Source: CAVSWT01 sp963775245 | GTDB lineage: Bacteria; Bacteroidota; Ignavibacteria; Ignavibacteriales; Ignavibacteriaceae | Direction: 5' to 3' | Length of the DNA: 64,000 bases | NCBI GenBank assembly: GCA_963775245.1 | Contig: CAVZID010000015.1 | Coordinates: 186,001 to 250,000 of the forward strand | Part shown: piece by piece, positions 17,359-26,490 of the stretch | Numbering within the stretch: the stretch's first letter is position 1 | Layout of the letters: every line of letters starts with the position of its first letter | The notes under the pieces: generated by a model | Database searches by the model: none | Told to the model about the DNA's origin: nothing | The model's input: only the letters and a program-made list of their open reading frames with translations | Made by a program: the position numbers and the translations under genes

Positions 17359-20300
17359 ATGGTTTATGCAATCTTTCGTTATATGAAATATTTTAATTCG
17401 TTAATCAAAACACAAATATTATTTATTCTCACAATTTATTTACTCCTTAATGGAAATTTAAAAGCTCAACAACCAACTCTTTTCCCGGATGCCACCTGGC
17501 TGCAGGATGTCCACTTTCCAGGAACTGTTTATGCAGGAATTCCCGGGCCAATAATGCCAAGTGTTCAAGCTCATTTAGAAGGTGTAGAATATATGTTTCA
17601 TGTTAAAAGTGATGTTGAAAAAGCCAGGCCTTTAATTGATGCTGTACATGCACAGGGGAAAATGTATTGGGTAAATCTTGACGGAACTATTTTGGAAGGA
17701 AATGTTGATTCAATAATTAATGATAATCAAGGAATTACAGATCCAAATTTTGGAGTACAAATAAGTTTAGAAGGAAACATTATAGAAATTGGCGGCAGCA
17801 CTGCAAGAAGTATTAATAGACCGGAATGGAGAAATTTTTTAATTAGTTGTATTAAACGAGCAATTGATGCCGGGGCGGATGGTTCTCAACATGACGGCGC
17901 AGCAGTTAACTTTAATTCTTTTGATGATGATGATGTAGCAGCTTTTACACAATACATAAATGATAACGGAATTTCGACCGGTGACTGGAATCCTTCGGCA
18001 ATGAATTTTCGTGAATATTTGTTGAGTAATGGAAAAAATGACAATAATGTATTTAATAATGAATCTGATCCACAAAATATCAAAGATTTAATTCAACACT
18101 GGTATGATTTTAAAGCTGTTAATTCATTGAAGTCATGGGAAATTCTAAGAGATAGTTGCCGCCACTATGCTCAATCAAAAGGAAAAGATTACACGATAGC
18201 TTTAAATGCCGGAAGTACAATTGGTGAACGTAGTGGAAATGTTTACTTTGCAAGTGATTTCGGAATCGGTGAATTCTTTCAGTGGGGAAATCTTTTTCCT
18301 TATACAGGAACATTAGCTGCGAAGTCGAAAATATTTGAAGCATTTGGTAAAAGATTTATTGATTGGTCCGGGCCAACGCTCGAAGATATTCCATTGGCAA
18401 ATCCAACAGATAGTTACCCACTTGATATTCAAAATGAAGCTAACAAACAATTAATTGCTACGCTTTATGCAAGCGGGGGATTGCCTCAGTTTTTTTATCC
18501 TTCTGACCAAACATATCCGGTGTATTTTTTAGCTCAAGTTAATAGGGAGATTCTAAATTCAGTTTCTTCAGCAGGAAAAATTGGCGTTGTAATGTCTCAT
18601 GCACAAACTTTGGTTGACGAAAGAAGCTTGGAAGGATTGGTTTCTTTACTTCAAGATATTAATAGAAGCTTTAAAGTAATTTTTTTCAAATCAAATAGAT
18701 TAGGTTTAACTGACGATATCATTCAAAATGACTTATCTCAATTTAAAGTGATTTTTCTCCCGGAGGTTTTTTATTTAACAGATAATCAACGAACACAGCT
18801 TTTAACTTTTATGAATAATGGCGGAACTGTTGTTGCAGTAAGAGGAAATGTTGAATACTCCGGAAATTATGACGAAAATGGAAATGCTCAGACAAATGGC
18901 ACCTGGGAATCATTGACAAATGACAATCAAAGTGAAGTAAAAACTTATGGTCAAGGAAGATTTATTAATATTGCTCATAATATAAAAGAATCAAGTGGTT
19001 ATCCGCCTTCCTATTACGGATTAGCATATATAAATTACAAATCAAGTTCAGACCAGGCTGAGGCATCCATTGCAAGTAGTATTAGGGATACAATAAATTA
19101 TTGGGTGAACATAGCTTTACCAGAAAAAGATGTTGTTTCAAATAGTCTCCCACAAAGTGTTAATGTTTTTAGATATCAGGATACATTATCAAACCACTAT
19201 GTTTATCAATTACTTTCAGATTCGGTTGAGATACCTTCAAGAAAAGCTATTTCGGTTGGACCGTTTACAATGGAATTGGCAGTAGCAGTTTCTTCATATA
19301 ACAAAGCTTTTAAAGCAACTTTCTATACAATTGATAATCCTTATGGCATCAATTTAGGAGATGCTATTTCTGTAAATCAACAAACAGGAAGAGTGACAAT
19401 AAACGTTCCTAAATTTTCTCGCTGGGGATTTATTGAATTAACGGAATCTCAAGCTCCCAGTTCGCTAAATATTAGTAATTTATTAATTAATAATTCTGCA
19501 ACTCCTTATAGATTACACAGTAATTCTGATATAAAAGCGACATGGAATTTAGACAGTGGAAATCCAAATGAATATCAGTTGGAGGTTTGGACAAATCTCA
19601 AGGAAGTTGGCAATCCAATTCTAAATAATACAACCTCTTCTCCGCAATCATCTATCTCTGACAACGAATTAAAAAAAGCAAATAAGATTTACGCTAAAAC
19701 TTTTACTGTTTTAAGCAATACAGAATATCTAATTCATGCTGGGGAACTTCACGACAGTACAGTTTATTTTATGCGTTTGAGAGCAATTGGGCAAAGTGAT
19801 ACTTCACAATGGCTGCAGCAATTTTTCTATAGAAATGGAAAACCAGCTCCGCCAACGCAACCAAAGATTTTTACCTCAAATCAAAATTTGTGGTATTTCT
19901 GGAATGGGGCAACGCATTTATGCCCAACGGATACATCCTCAAAATTAATTTATAGTTTTTCTAAAGGCTGTGATAGCAGAGGCTGTTATGGCGGCGATTT
20001 TGAAATGGATACATTGCGATACGGCGCCGTGTTTTATACGGATAGCTTAACCGGAAGAAAAGATTCTGTCCCGAATAATTTATACGCAATAGATACGGTT
20101 TGGATTGTACGATATGCTTTTAATGAAGGGGGGGATATAACAGATACAATTAATTTTCAAAATAAATATGAAAATTTCGGAATCTACTTTCAACCACTCT
20201 CAACTGATGATGTTGATACAAGTGATCTTGGAACGCTATTCGGATTTTGTCTTGACCGAAAAAATGATCCGCCCAATGAATTTGATCTTATTTCTCCTTT

Positions 20301-21537
20301 GAATAATAGTTATACCCAAAATCAAATTCCTTTTAGTTGGAAAAACAACGGCGATCCGGATCCATTTAATAAAGAGAATTATAATATTAGAACTGTTGAA
20401 TTGTTATTTGATAGTGTTTCAACTTTTGATTCTCCCGGATTAAAAACATACGGAAAAGATAGAACAGGTCTAAGTTTTGAGAAGGATACAATAACGATAG
20501 ATCTTCCACCGAATTATCTCCAAGTAGAAGGTTTGTTGAATTACAAGAGAATTTATTGGAAAGCAAAAATGTGGGATTATGATCGTGATGGGGCAGAAGG
20601 TGGAGGAAAAGGTTCGCTTAGTAGAGAAAGTTCAGACATATATATTTTAAACATTGGAGCTGCACCAGAAAAACCAACAGCCCCAATTTTAAAGGGACCA
20701 AAAAATGGAGCAATTTCGGTTAAAGTAAATCCAACTTTAAATTGGTATGAAGTTGCTAACGCTACAAATTATGGGATTCAATTAGCTAAGGATTCTTTGT
20801 TTAATAATGTAATAGTAGATGATCAAAATCTATCAGTGACTTCCAAAAGTATTACGGGGTTATCTCACAATATGAAATATTTCTGGAGAGTTAAAACTTA
20901 TAATAGTGGAGTAGAAAGTGATTGGTCGGATGTTTGGGAATTTAGGACAATTGTAAAAATTCCTGATAAACTTGTTCTTGAATTTCCAACCAATAATTCA
21001 GTAATAAGTTCAGATTCAATCGAATTTGTTTGGTATAAATCAAGCACTGTTGTTGATAATTATTGGTTTGAGTATTCTACTGATTCTTTATTTTCAAACT
21101 CAACAGTTGATTCAATGCTAACAGATACAACTAAAGATTTAATTAACATTACAAGTAATAATAAATATTGGTGGAGGGTTAAAGCTCATAATGCAGCCGG
21201 TTGGGGAGAGTTTTGTGATCCATCTACATTTTCTGTTATAATAACGGGTTTATCGGATGAAAAGACTTTGCCGGATCATTATGAGTTGAGTCAAAATTAT
21301 CCGAATCCATTTAATCCATCAACAACAATTAATTTTGCAATTTCTAAAGCATCTCATGTGGAATTATTTATTTATAATTTGTTAGGAGAAAAAGTAACTG
21401 AAATTGTAAATGAGTATTTGAATCCGGGAAATTATACAAGAAATATAAATCTTCAAAATTTATCCTCAGGAATTTATATCTATAAGTTACGGTCAGAGGA
21501 TTTTATGCAGATTAAAAAAATGATATTATTAAAATAA
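17359..21537 (+). CDS. Large secreted putative glycosidase-like protein with fibronectin-type repeats and type IX sorting domain
   Basis: 1392 residues. A signal peptide ends near 'LLLNGNLKAQQ'. The first about 400 residues look like a TIM-barrel hydrolase domain ('HVKSDVEKARPLIDAVHAQG', 'AIDAGADGSQHDGAAVNF', 'NAGSTIGERSGNVYFASDFG'). Next comes a flavodoxin/GATase-like fold as in GH42 trimerisation domains ('IGVVMSHAQTLVDERSLEGL', 'VIFLPEVFYLTDNQRTQLLT'). The last third holds Fn3-like repeats ('NPTLNWYEVANATNYGIQLA', 'YFWRVKTYN'). It ends in 'LSQNYPNPFNPSTTINF' and the typical sorting domain. The catalytic activity is not proven, as I see no full family signature. AGAGGT before ATG 17359 supports this start; ATG 17383 is the alternative. 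Confidence 0.75.
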   Translation: MVYAIFRYMKYFNSLIKTQILFILTIYLLLNGNLKAQQPTLFPDATWLQDVHFPGTVYAGIPGPIMPSVQAHLEGVEYMFHVKSDVEKARPLIDAVHAQGKMYWVNLDGTILEGNVDSIINDNQGITDPNFGVQISLEGNIIEIGGSTARSINRPEWRNFLISCIKRAIDAGADGSQHDGAAVNFNSFDDDDVAAFTQYINDNGISTGDWNPSAMNFREYLLSNGKNDNNVFNNESDPQNIKDLIQHWYDFKAVNSLKSWEILRDSCRHYAQSKGKDYTIALNAGSTIGERSGNVYFASDFGIGEFFQWGNLFPYTGTLAAKSKIFEAFGKRFIDWSGPTLEDIPLANPTDSYPLDIQNEANKQLIATLYASGGLPQFFYPSDQTYPVYFLAQVNREILNSVSSAGKIGVVMSHAQTLVDERSLEGLVSLLQDINRSFKVIFFKSNRLGLTDDIIQNDLSQFKVIFLPEVFYLTDNQRTQLLTFMNNGGTVVAVRGNVEYSGNYDENGNAQTNGTWESLTNDNQSEVKTYGQGRFINIAHNIKESSGYPPSYYGLAYINYKSSSDQAEASIASSIRDTINYWVNIALPEKDVVSNSLPQSVNVFRYQDTLSNHYVYQLLSDSVEIPSRKAISVGPFTMELAVAVSSYNKAFKATFYTIDNPYGINLGDAISVNQQTGRVTINVPKFSRWGFIELTESQAPSSLNISNLLINNSATPYRLHSNSDIKATWNLDSGNPNEYQLEVWTNLKEVGNPILNNTTSSPQSSISDNELKKANKIYAKTFTVLSNTEYLIHAGELHDSTVYFMRLRAIGQSDTSQWLQQFFYRNGKPAPPTQPKIFTSNQNLWYFWNGATHLCPTDTSSKLIYSFSKGCDSRGCYGGDFEMDTLRYGAVFYTDSLTGRKDSVPNNLYAIDTVWIVRYAFNEGGDITDTINFQNKYENFGIYFQPLSTDDVDTSDLGTLFGFCLDRKNDPPNEFDLISPLNNSYTQNQIPFSWKNNGDPDPFNKENYNIRTVELLFDSVSTFDSPGLKTYGKDRTGLSFEKDTITIDLPPNYLQVEGLLNYKRIYWKAKMWDYDRDGAEGGGKGSLSRESSDIYILNIGAAPEKPTAPILKGPKNGAISVKVNPTLNWYEVANATNYGIQLAKDSLFNNVIVDDQNLSVTSKSITGLSHNMKYFWRVKTYNSGVESDWSDVWEFRTIVKIPDKLVLEFPTNNSVISSDSIEFVWYKSSTVVDNYWFEYSTDSLFSNSTVDSMLTDTTKDLINITSNNKYWWRVKAHNAAGWGEFCDPSTFSVIITGLSDEKTLPDHYELSQNYPNPFNPSTTINFAISKASHVELFIYNLLGEKVTEIVNEYLNPGNYTRNINLQNLSSGIYIYKLRSEDFMQIKKMILLK

Positions 21538-22223
21538 TCATTCTTTGTTCTTTTATATGTTATATAATAATTAAGTGGTGTCCTAATTTCAAAAATGTAA
21601 ATCACAAACTGTTTTAGTCTCGGATTAAAAAAAGAATTTCTATCGGATATTTATATTTCATAAATAAAAAATTAAACGTAATAGGAGTAATATTATATTG
21701 TTATTCTTTTCCAATTATGTTATTATATTAATCAATACAATTTGAATTCTGCAATTTAATACTGACTGAATTGCTTTACATAATTTTCTAAAAGTTTAAT
21801 ACTTTCAACACAAATCCTTCCTTTTCTGATTTCCCTCTTAGCGAATAATATAACTATTTAATCACTTAACTTTTGATATAACTTTTTATAAATAAGAAGT
21901 TTATCATGAAATATAATATTATTAACTATAATAATAATAAAAAGTTCTTGACTTAGCAAAATTAATATGCTAACTTCTTATAAGAAATATAAAAAGTTAG
22001 GAGAGAATATATATGATATGAATCTACACTTTTTTTAAGGGGACTTATAAATTAGTATTAAGTCCAGTCACCAATTTCTAGCATTTTATCGTTTTAAGGG
22101 TTTATACAAGGGCGTATGAGAACCCAAAATATTTTCGATAGAGTAATGTTAAGTTCTATTTCGGCAAGTATTCAATTTTTAGTGAGAGTAATTACAATTC
22201 ACAAATAATATAAGGAGATAGAA
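21538..22223. other. Long AT-rich leader/promoter region before the CBM-like secreted protein
   Basis: No gene longer than a few codons is visible in these 686 bases. TTGACT at 21949-21954 with TAACTT 17 bases later is a possible but weak promoter. At 22041-22065 GGACTTA and TAAGTCC form a 7-bp hairpin in the presumed leader RNA. An AGGAGAG at about 22000 precedes tiny open frames (for example ATG 22020, six codons), possibly a leader peptide. The good site AAGGAGATAG just before 22224 serves the gene. Confidence 0.4.
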
Positions 22224-23999
22224 ATGTGTAAACTATTTTCTACCAAAAAACTTTTTCTTTTCTTCGCGTTTCTTTTAGCAGCTTCTACATTTACTTTTTC
22301 TCAAAACATTGCAATCGGTAATTTTGATAACTATGTCAATACTGATAGCTTAAAAGCTCACTGGAGAGTATTTGGCTTTTCTTCACTTGATTTTGCACTT
22401 CATATAGATTCAACTAATGCCCCAATGGGCACACGTTATCTCGATTATGTATACAGCGGCAACTCACAAACTACATGGGGTGGTGCTCTTGAAAGAACAG
22501 ATCTTGCTTCAGCTCCCCTGGATTTATCTTCAGCAAACAAAGGCATTGAATTTTATTTAAAGGGTGATGGAACTTCTAATAAAATATATGTCCGTTTTTC
22601 TAACGGAACAAGTAATTGGGCTTCTAACTTTATTTCTTTGGCAGACACAAACTGGCATATTGTTTTAATTCCTTTAATGGTTGATACTGCTAATGGCTTT
22701 ACAAATGGTTCTCTAACCGATACAGATTTGCAAAATGATCTTGCAAATGTTACTGACTTTAGAATTTATATTGATCATCCTACAATTGATAATATTTCAT
22801 ATACAATTGGCATTTCAACAGTCTATGCTATGAAATCTCTTCCTCCTGATGGAATTGTTATTGATGATTTTGAAAATTATAATACTACTTCTGAAGTAAA
22901 TGGTATCTGGCAGTTTTTTGGCTTTGCAACAGCAGATTATAATTTAAGAAAGGACGCTGAAAGTTCTCCTTTAGGTTTTAAATATCTTGACTACAAATAT
23001 AGGCCGGGCAGCACAACAACCTGGGGAAGCGCCTTTAGATTAAGAGCAATGGATTCTACTGATATGTCTAATATTATGGCGGGTATAGAATTTTACATGA
23101 AAGGCGATGGAACTGATAATCATTTATATTTTAGATTAGACAACGGCAATGAAATGTGGGCTTCCTATTTTATTCCATTAAAAGATACCACCTGGCATTT
23201 AATAAAAATTGGTTTCTTTGCTGATACTTTAGTTGGTTTCCGCTATGTGGGAAATGACCCAAACAACGGCCCTGTATTTTCAACTAATATTGGAACAACA
23301 GAAGAATTATATAATCATTTAAAAGGTATTAATGGTTTAAGAGTAGTAGTTGATAAACCTGTTAAAGATGATGTCTTAAGAGACTTAAATTTTGATGCCT
23401 TCTATGCTGTAAATGCTTTTTCAGATGGAACGGTTCTTCCTGTTGAATTAACTTCATTCAATGCTGTTGATTTAGGTTCTTCTGTAAAATTACAATGGAC
23501 AACAGCAACCGAAATAAATAATCGCGGCTTCGAAGTTCAAAGAAAAATAAACTCTGCCTGGGAAACACTTGGTTTTGTAAATGGAGAGGGCACTTCTACA
23601 AAATCTTCAACTTATTCTTATGAAGATAACATAAGCCGAATTAATGCTTCTTCTATTTCTTATAGGTTAAGACAAATTGATTTCGACGGATCGTTCAGCT
23701 ATAGTAATGTAGTTAATGTAAGTAAAACAGTTGTATATAAATATAAACTATCTCAGAACTATCCAAATCCTTTTAACCCCACTACACAAATTAAATATGC
23801 TGTAGCTAAAGAAGGATTGGTTACGATTAAAGTTTACAATATTCTCGGTAAAGAAGTTGCAACTTTGCTTAACGAAGTAAAACCAGCAGGCAATTATGAA
23901 ATAAAGTTCAATGCTTCACAATTAAGCAGCGGTGTTTATTTCTATTCTTTGCAATCAGGAAACTTTACTCAAACTAAGAAATTAATGTTAATAAAATAA
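22224..23999 (+). CDS. Secreted protein with two tandem CBM11-like domains and a type IX sorting domain
   Basis: 591 residues with a signal peptide (LFLFFAFLLAASTFTFSQ). Two about 190-residue domains follow, each opening 'IAIGNFDNYVNTDSLKAHWRV' / 'IVIDDFENYNTTSEVNGIWQ'. They share 'TTWGGALERTDL' / 'TTWGSAFRLR', 'GIEFYLKGDGTSNKIYVRFS' and 'TNWHIVLIPLMVDT'. The pattern resembles CBM11/galactose-binding-like jelly-roll modules, which bind glucans, but no catalytic domain is present. A Bacteroidota-type C-terminal module ('PVELTSFNAVDLGSSVKLQW') and the 'LSQNYPNPFNPTTQI' sorting domain end the protein. It should be exported by the type IX system and be surface-bound or released. It is a close paralogue of the next gene. 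Confidence 0.78.
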   Translation: MCKLFSTKKLFLFFAFLLAASTFTFSQNIAIGNFDNYVNTDSLKAHWRVFGFSSLDFALHIDSTNAPMGTRYLDYVYSGNSQTTWGGALERTDLASAPLDLSSANKGIEFYLKGDGTSNKIYVRFSNGTSNWASNFISLADTNWHIVLIPLMVDTANGFTNGSLTDTDLQNDLANVTDFRIYIDHPTIDNISYTIGISTVYAMKSLPPDGIVIDDFENYNTTSEVNGIWQFFGFATADYNLRKDAESSPLGFKYLDYKYRPGSTTTWGSAFRLRAMDSTDMSNIMAGIEFYMKGDGTDNHLYFRLDNGNEMWASYFIPLKDTTWHLIKIGFFADTLVGFRYVGNDPNNGPVFSTNIGTTEELYNHLKGINGLRVVVDKPVKDDVLRDLNFDAFYAVNAFSDGTVLPVELTSFNAVDLGSSVKLQWTTATEINNRGFEVQRKINSAWETLGFVNGEGTSTKSSTYSYEDNISRINASSISYRLRQIDFDGSFSYSNVVNVSKTVVYKYKLSQNYPNPFNPTTQIKYAVAKEGLVTIKVYNILGKEVATLLNEVKPAGNYEIKFNASQLSSGVYFYSLQSGNFTQTKKLMLIK

Positions 24000-24015
24000 G
24001 ATCCAGTTTAATAAG

Positions 24016-24052
24016 GATGCGCCTTAGTTGTAACTAGGCGCATCTTTTAATT
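24016..24052 (+). terminator. Rho-independent terminator
   Basis: GATGCGCCT (24016-24024) and AGGCGCATC (24036-24044) form a 9-bp GC-containing stem with an 11-base loop, followed by TTTTAATT. It lies 16 bases after the stop of the preceding secreted-protein gene. This separates that gene from its paralogue at 24137. Confidence 0.88.
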
Positions 24053-24136
24053 ATAAGTTTTTATAGTGAAAATTTCTGCTATAGAGTTATCAAGTGAAGA
24101 TTAATAAAGATTTTATTATTTCTATAAGGAGGCAAA

Positions 24137-26218
24137 ATGAGACTTCGGCAAATTAAAAAATTTCTTTTAATATTTTCCATTTTACTTTTATTTTCAAGTT
24201 ACCCGCTATTTTCTCAGAACATTGCAATAGATAATTTCGAAAACTATCCAACAAAAGATAGCCTTAGTTCAGTTTGGAAAGCATTCGGATTTTCTACTTT
24301 GGATTATGATGTCGATTCCGCAATAGCTCCTATTGGTAAGCAGTGTTTCAAATATGTATATAGCGGTAATGATCAAACTACCTGGGGCGGTGCAATTGAA
24401 AGATATGATCTTGCAGATAATCCGCTTGATCTTTCTTCCACAACCGGTGGTATTGAATTTTATTTAAAAGGTGATGGCACCTCAAATATGATCTATGTTA
24501 GATTTTCAAACGGTACCTCCAATTGGTCATCAAACAAAATTCCTTTATCAGATACTACCTGGCATGCAGTTTACATCCCGTATGCTGTTGATACTGCAAA
24601 TGGATTTACTAATGGAACACTTACAGATATTGATTTAATGTCTGACCTGGCAAATGTTACAGATTTTAGAATTTATGTAGATCATCCTGTGATAGAAAAT
24701 ATTGCATATACAATTTATTTTGATGATATCTTTTCTGTTAAAAACCTGCCGCCGCAAAATTCTGTTATGCTTGAAGATTTTGAGACCTATAAAAATAGGG
24801 ATTCATTATTAATTAACTGGCAGTTTTTCGGATATCCAACCAGAGATTATACAGTAATGTTGGATCCTGAAAATGCACAAAGCGGTTTTAAATATCTCAA
24901 ATACATTTATTTAGCTGATAATACAACTACCTGGGGCAGTGCTATGAGTACAAGAGATGGAAAATTTACCCCTGTAGATATTTCCAGCAAGAAGGGCGTT
25001 CAATTTTATTTAAGGGGAGACGGTTCGCCTAATACTTTTTCATTCCGTTTTTATAGTGGAACGGAAATGTGGACTTCATACTTTATACCTCTAAGCGATA
25101 CAACCTGGCATCTGATAACGATTCCATTTATTATCGATACTTTAAAAGGATTTCGTTATTTAGGAAACAACACAGACAATCCAGTTATTGGTCCCGATCT
25201 TGGGACTATAGAAATGTTGAAAGCTGATCTGGCAAATGTTACTAAAGTTCGTTTTTATGTTTACAAGCCTCTAATTGATTTTGTATCCTATACACTTTAT
25301 GTCGATGGCCTCTATGCTGTCGATAAGTTTCCTCCACTACCGCCTGTTTCTGTTGATAACTTTGAAACATATTCAAGCTCAACAGATCTTAATTCAGTAT
25401 GGCAGCCGTTCGGTGTTGACCTAACTCTTACTTCAGATCCGGATTCTGTAAAAGAAGGAAACAATGCTGCTGTTATAACTTATAATGTAACTCCTTCCAC
25501 TTCATATACTTTAATTAGGATGAACAATATTATTCCCGGATTGAATTTTTCTGAACTGAACGGCGGCCTTCAATTTTGGTTGAAAGGCGATGGAAGCAGC
25601 AATAAAATAAATGTTCGATTGTTTAACGGAAGTGAGATGTGGGGTTCAAATTCATTTTCATTAAAGTCAACTGATTGGACTCATATTGGAATTCCATTTG
25701 TTGTCGATACAACAGCCGGATTTAGATATCTCGGAAATGATCAACAGAATCCAAATTGGTCAGGAGATATTGGAACTCAAGAACAGTTTATGGGTGATCT
25801 CGCAAATGTAGATCAAATCTTTTTTGAGATAAGAGACGCAGAACAAAATAGTACTACATATTCAGTTGTTCTGGATAAAATAGAAGGAGTGGATAATCTT
25901 TCCAGTGACGCTATTATTTCGGGAATATCCGGGAAAGATAATTCAACAACGCCAAAGAAGTTTCAGCTAAGCCAAAATTATCCGAACCCGTTTAATCCCT
26001 CAACCATGATAAGGTATCAGTTGCCGAAGAGTGCATTGGTTAAGTTGACAATTTATAATTTACTCGGTCAAAAAGTTGCTGAATTGGTAAATGCACAACA
26101 AAATGAAGGATTACATCAAGTGACTTTCAATGCAAGAAATTTATCAAGTGGAGTATATTTTTATTCAATCAAAGCAGGAACATTTACTTCAACTAAAAAG
26201 ATGATGCTGCTTAAGTAA
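24137..26218 (+). CDS. Secreted protein with three tandem CBM11-like domains and a type IX sorting domain
   Basis: 693 residues with a signal peptide (FLLIFSILLLFSSYPLFSQ). Three domains start near residues 29 ('IAIDNFENYPTKDSLSSVWK'), 213 ('VMLEDFETYKNRDSLLINWQ') and 410 ('VSVDNFETYSSSTDLNSVWQ'). Each carries 'GIEFYLKGDG' or 'GLQFWLKGDG' and 'TTWHAVYIP'-like strands. They match the domains of the upstream paralogue, with one more copy. The end is 'LSQNYPNPFNPSTMI' plus the sorting domain. No catalytic motif is visible; a surface glycan-binding role is the simplest inference. TAAGGAGG just before ATG 24137 is a very good ribosome site. Confidence 0.78.
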   Translation: MRLRQIKKFLLIFSILLLFSSYPLFSQNIAIDNFENYPTKDSLSSVWKAFGFSTLDYDVDSAIAPIGKQCFKYVYSGNDQTTWGGAIERYDLADNPLDLSSTTGGIEFYLKGDGTSNMIYVRFSNGTSNWSSNKIPLSDTTWHAVYIPYAVDTANGFTNGTLTDIDLMSDLANVTDFRIYVDHPVIENIAYTIYFDDIFSVKNLPPQNSVMLEDFETYKNRDSLLINWQFFGYPTRDYTVMLDPENAQSGFKYLKYIYLADNTTTWGSAMSTRDGKFTPVDISSKKGVQFYLRGDGSPNTFSFRFYSGTEMWTSYFIPLSDTTWHLITIPFIIDTLKGFRYLGNNTDNPVIGPDLGTIEMLKADLANVTKVRFYVYKPLIDFVSYTLYVDGLYAVDKFPPLPPVSVDNFETYSSSTDLNSVWQPFGVDLTLTSDPDSVKEGNNAAVITYNVTPSTSYTLIRMNNIIPGLNFSELNGGLQFWLKGDGSSNKINVRLFNGSEMWGSNSFSLKSTDWTHIGIPFVVDTTAGFRYLGNDQQNPNWSGDIGTQEQFMGDLANVDQIFFEIRDAEQNSTTYSVVLDKIEGVDNLSSDAIISGISGKDNSTTPKKFQLSQNYPNPFNPSTMIRYQLPKSALVKLTIYNLLGQKVAELVNAQQNEGLHQVTFNARNLSSGVYFYSIKAGTFTSTKKMMLLK

Positions 26219-26225
26219 GCTGTAG

Positions 26226-26303
26226 AAACCTCCGGGGTTTTCTCACATAGTGTCTCATAGCAGTAACTATGTAAATGGTTATACTAAGAAACCTAGGAGG
26301 TTT
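26226..26303. repeat. Inverted repeat region after the CBM-like gene
   Basis: AAACCTCC at 26226-26233 pairs with GGAGGTTT at 26296-26303. Each arm also forms its own small hairpin (AAACC-TCCGG-GGTTT, then TTCT, and AAACCTAGGAGGTTT). The element may act as terminator for the upstream gene or be a small intergenic repeat. The evidence is structural only. Confidence 0.5.
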
Positions 26304-26490
26304 GAGCAAGGTGCCTAATAGCACTATTAAAAATAATATTTAGATTTGGGGCTCGCTGTTTGCGATTCCAGTATTTTGTTGAAAGCAAATTGCATTGTTC
26401 TATTTACAGTTATGCTTTTTAAGTGAGTCCCTTTTAATTACATGTTCATTTTGAAAAAAATAATCTGATGTGATTTTGAAGGCTCCTAAT

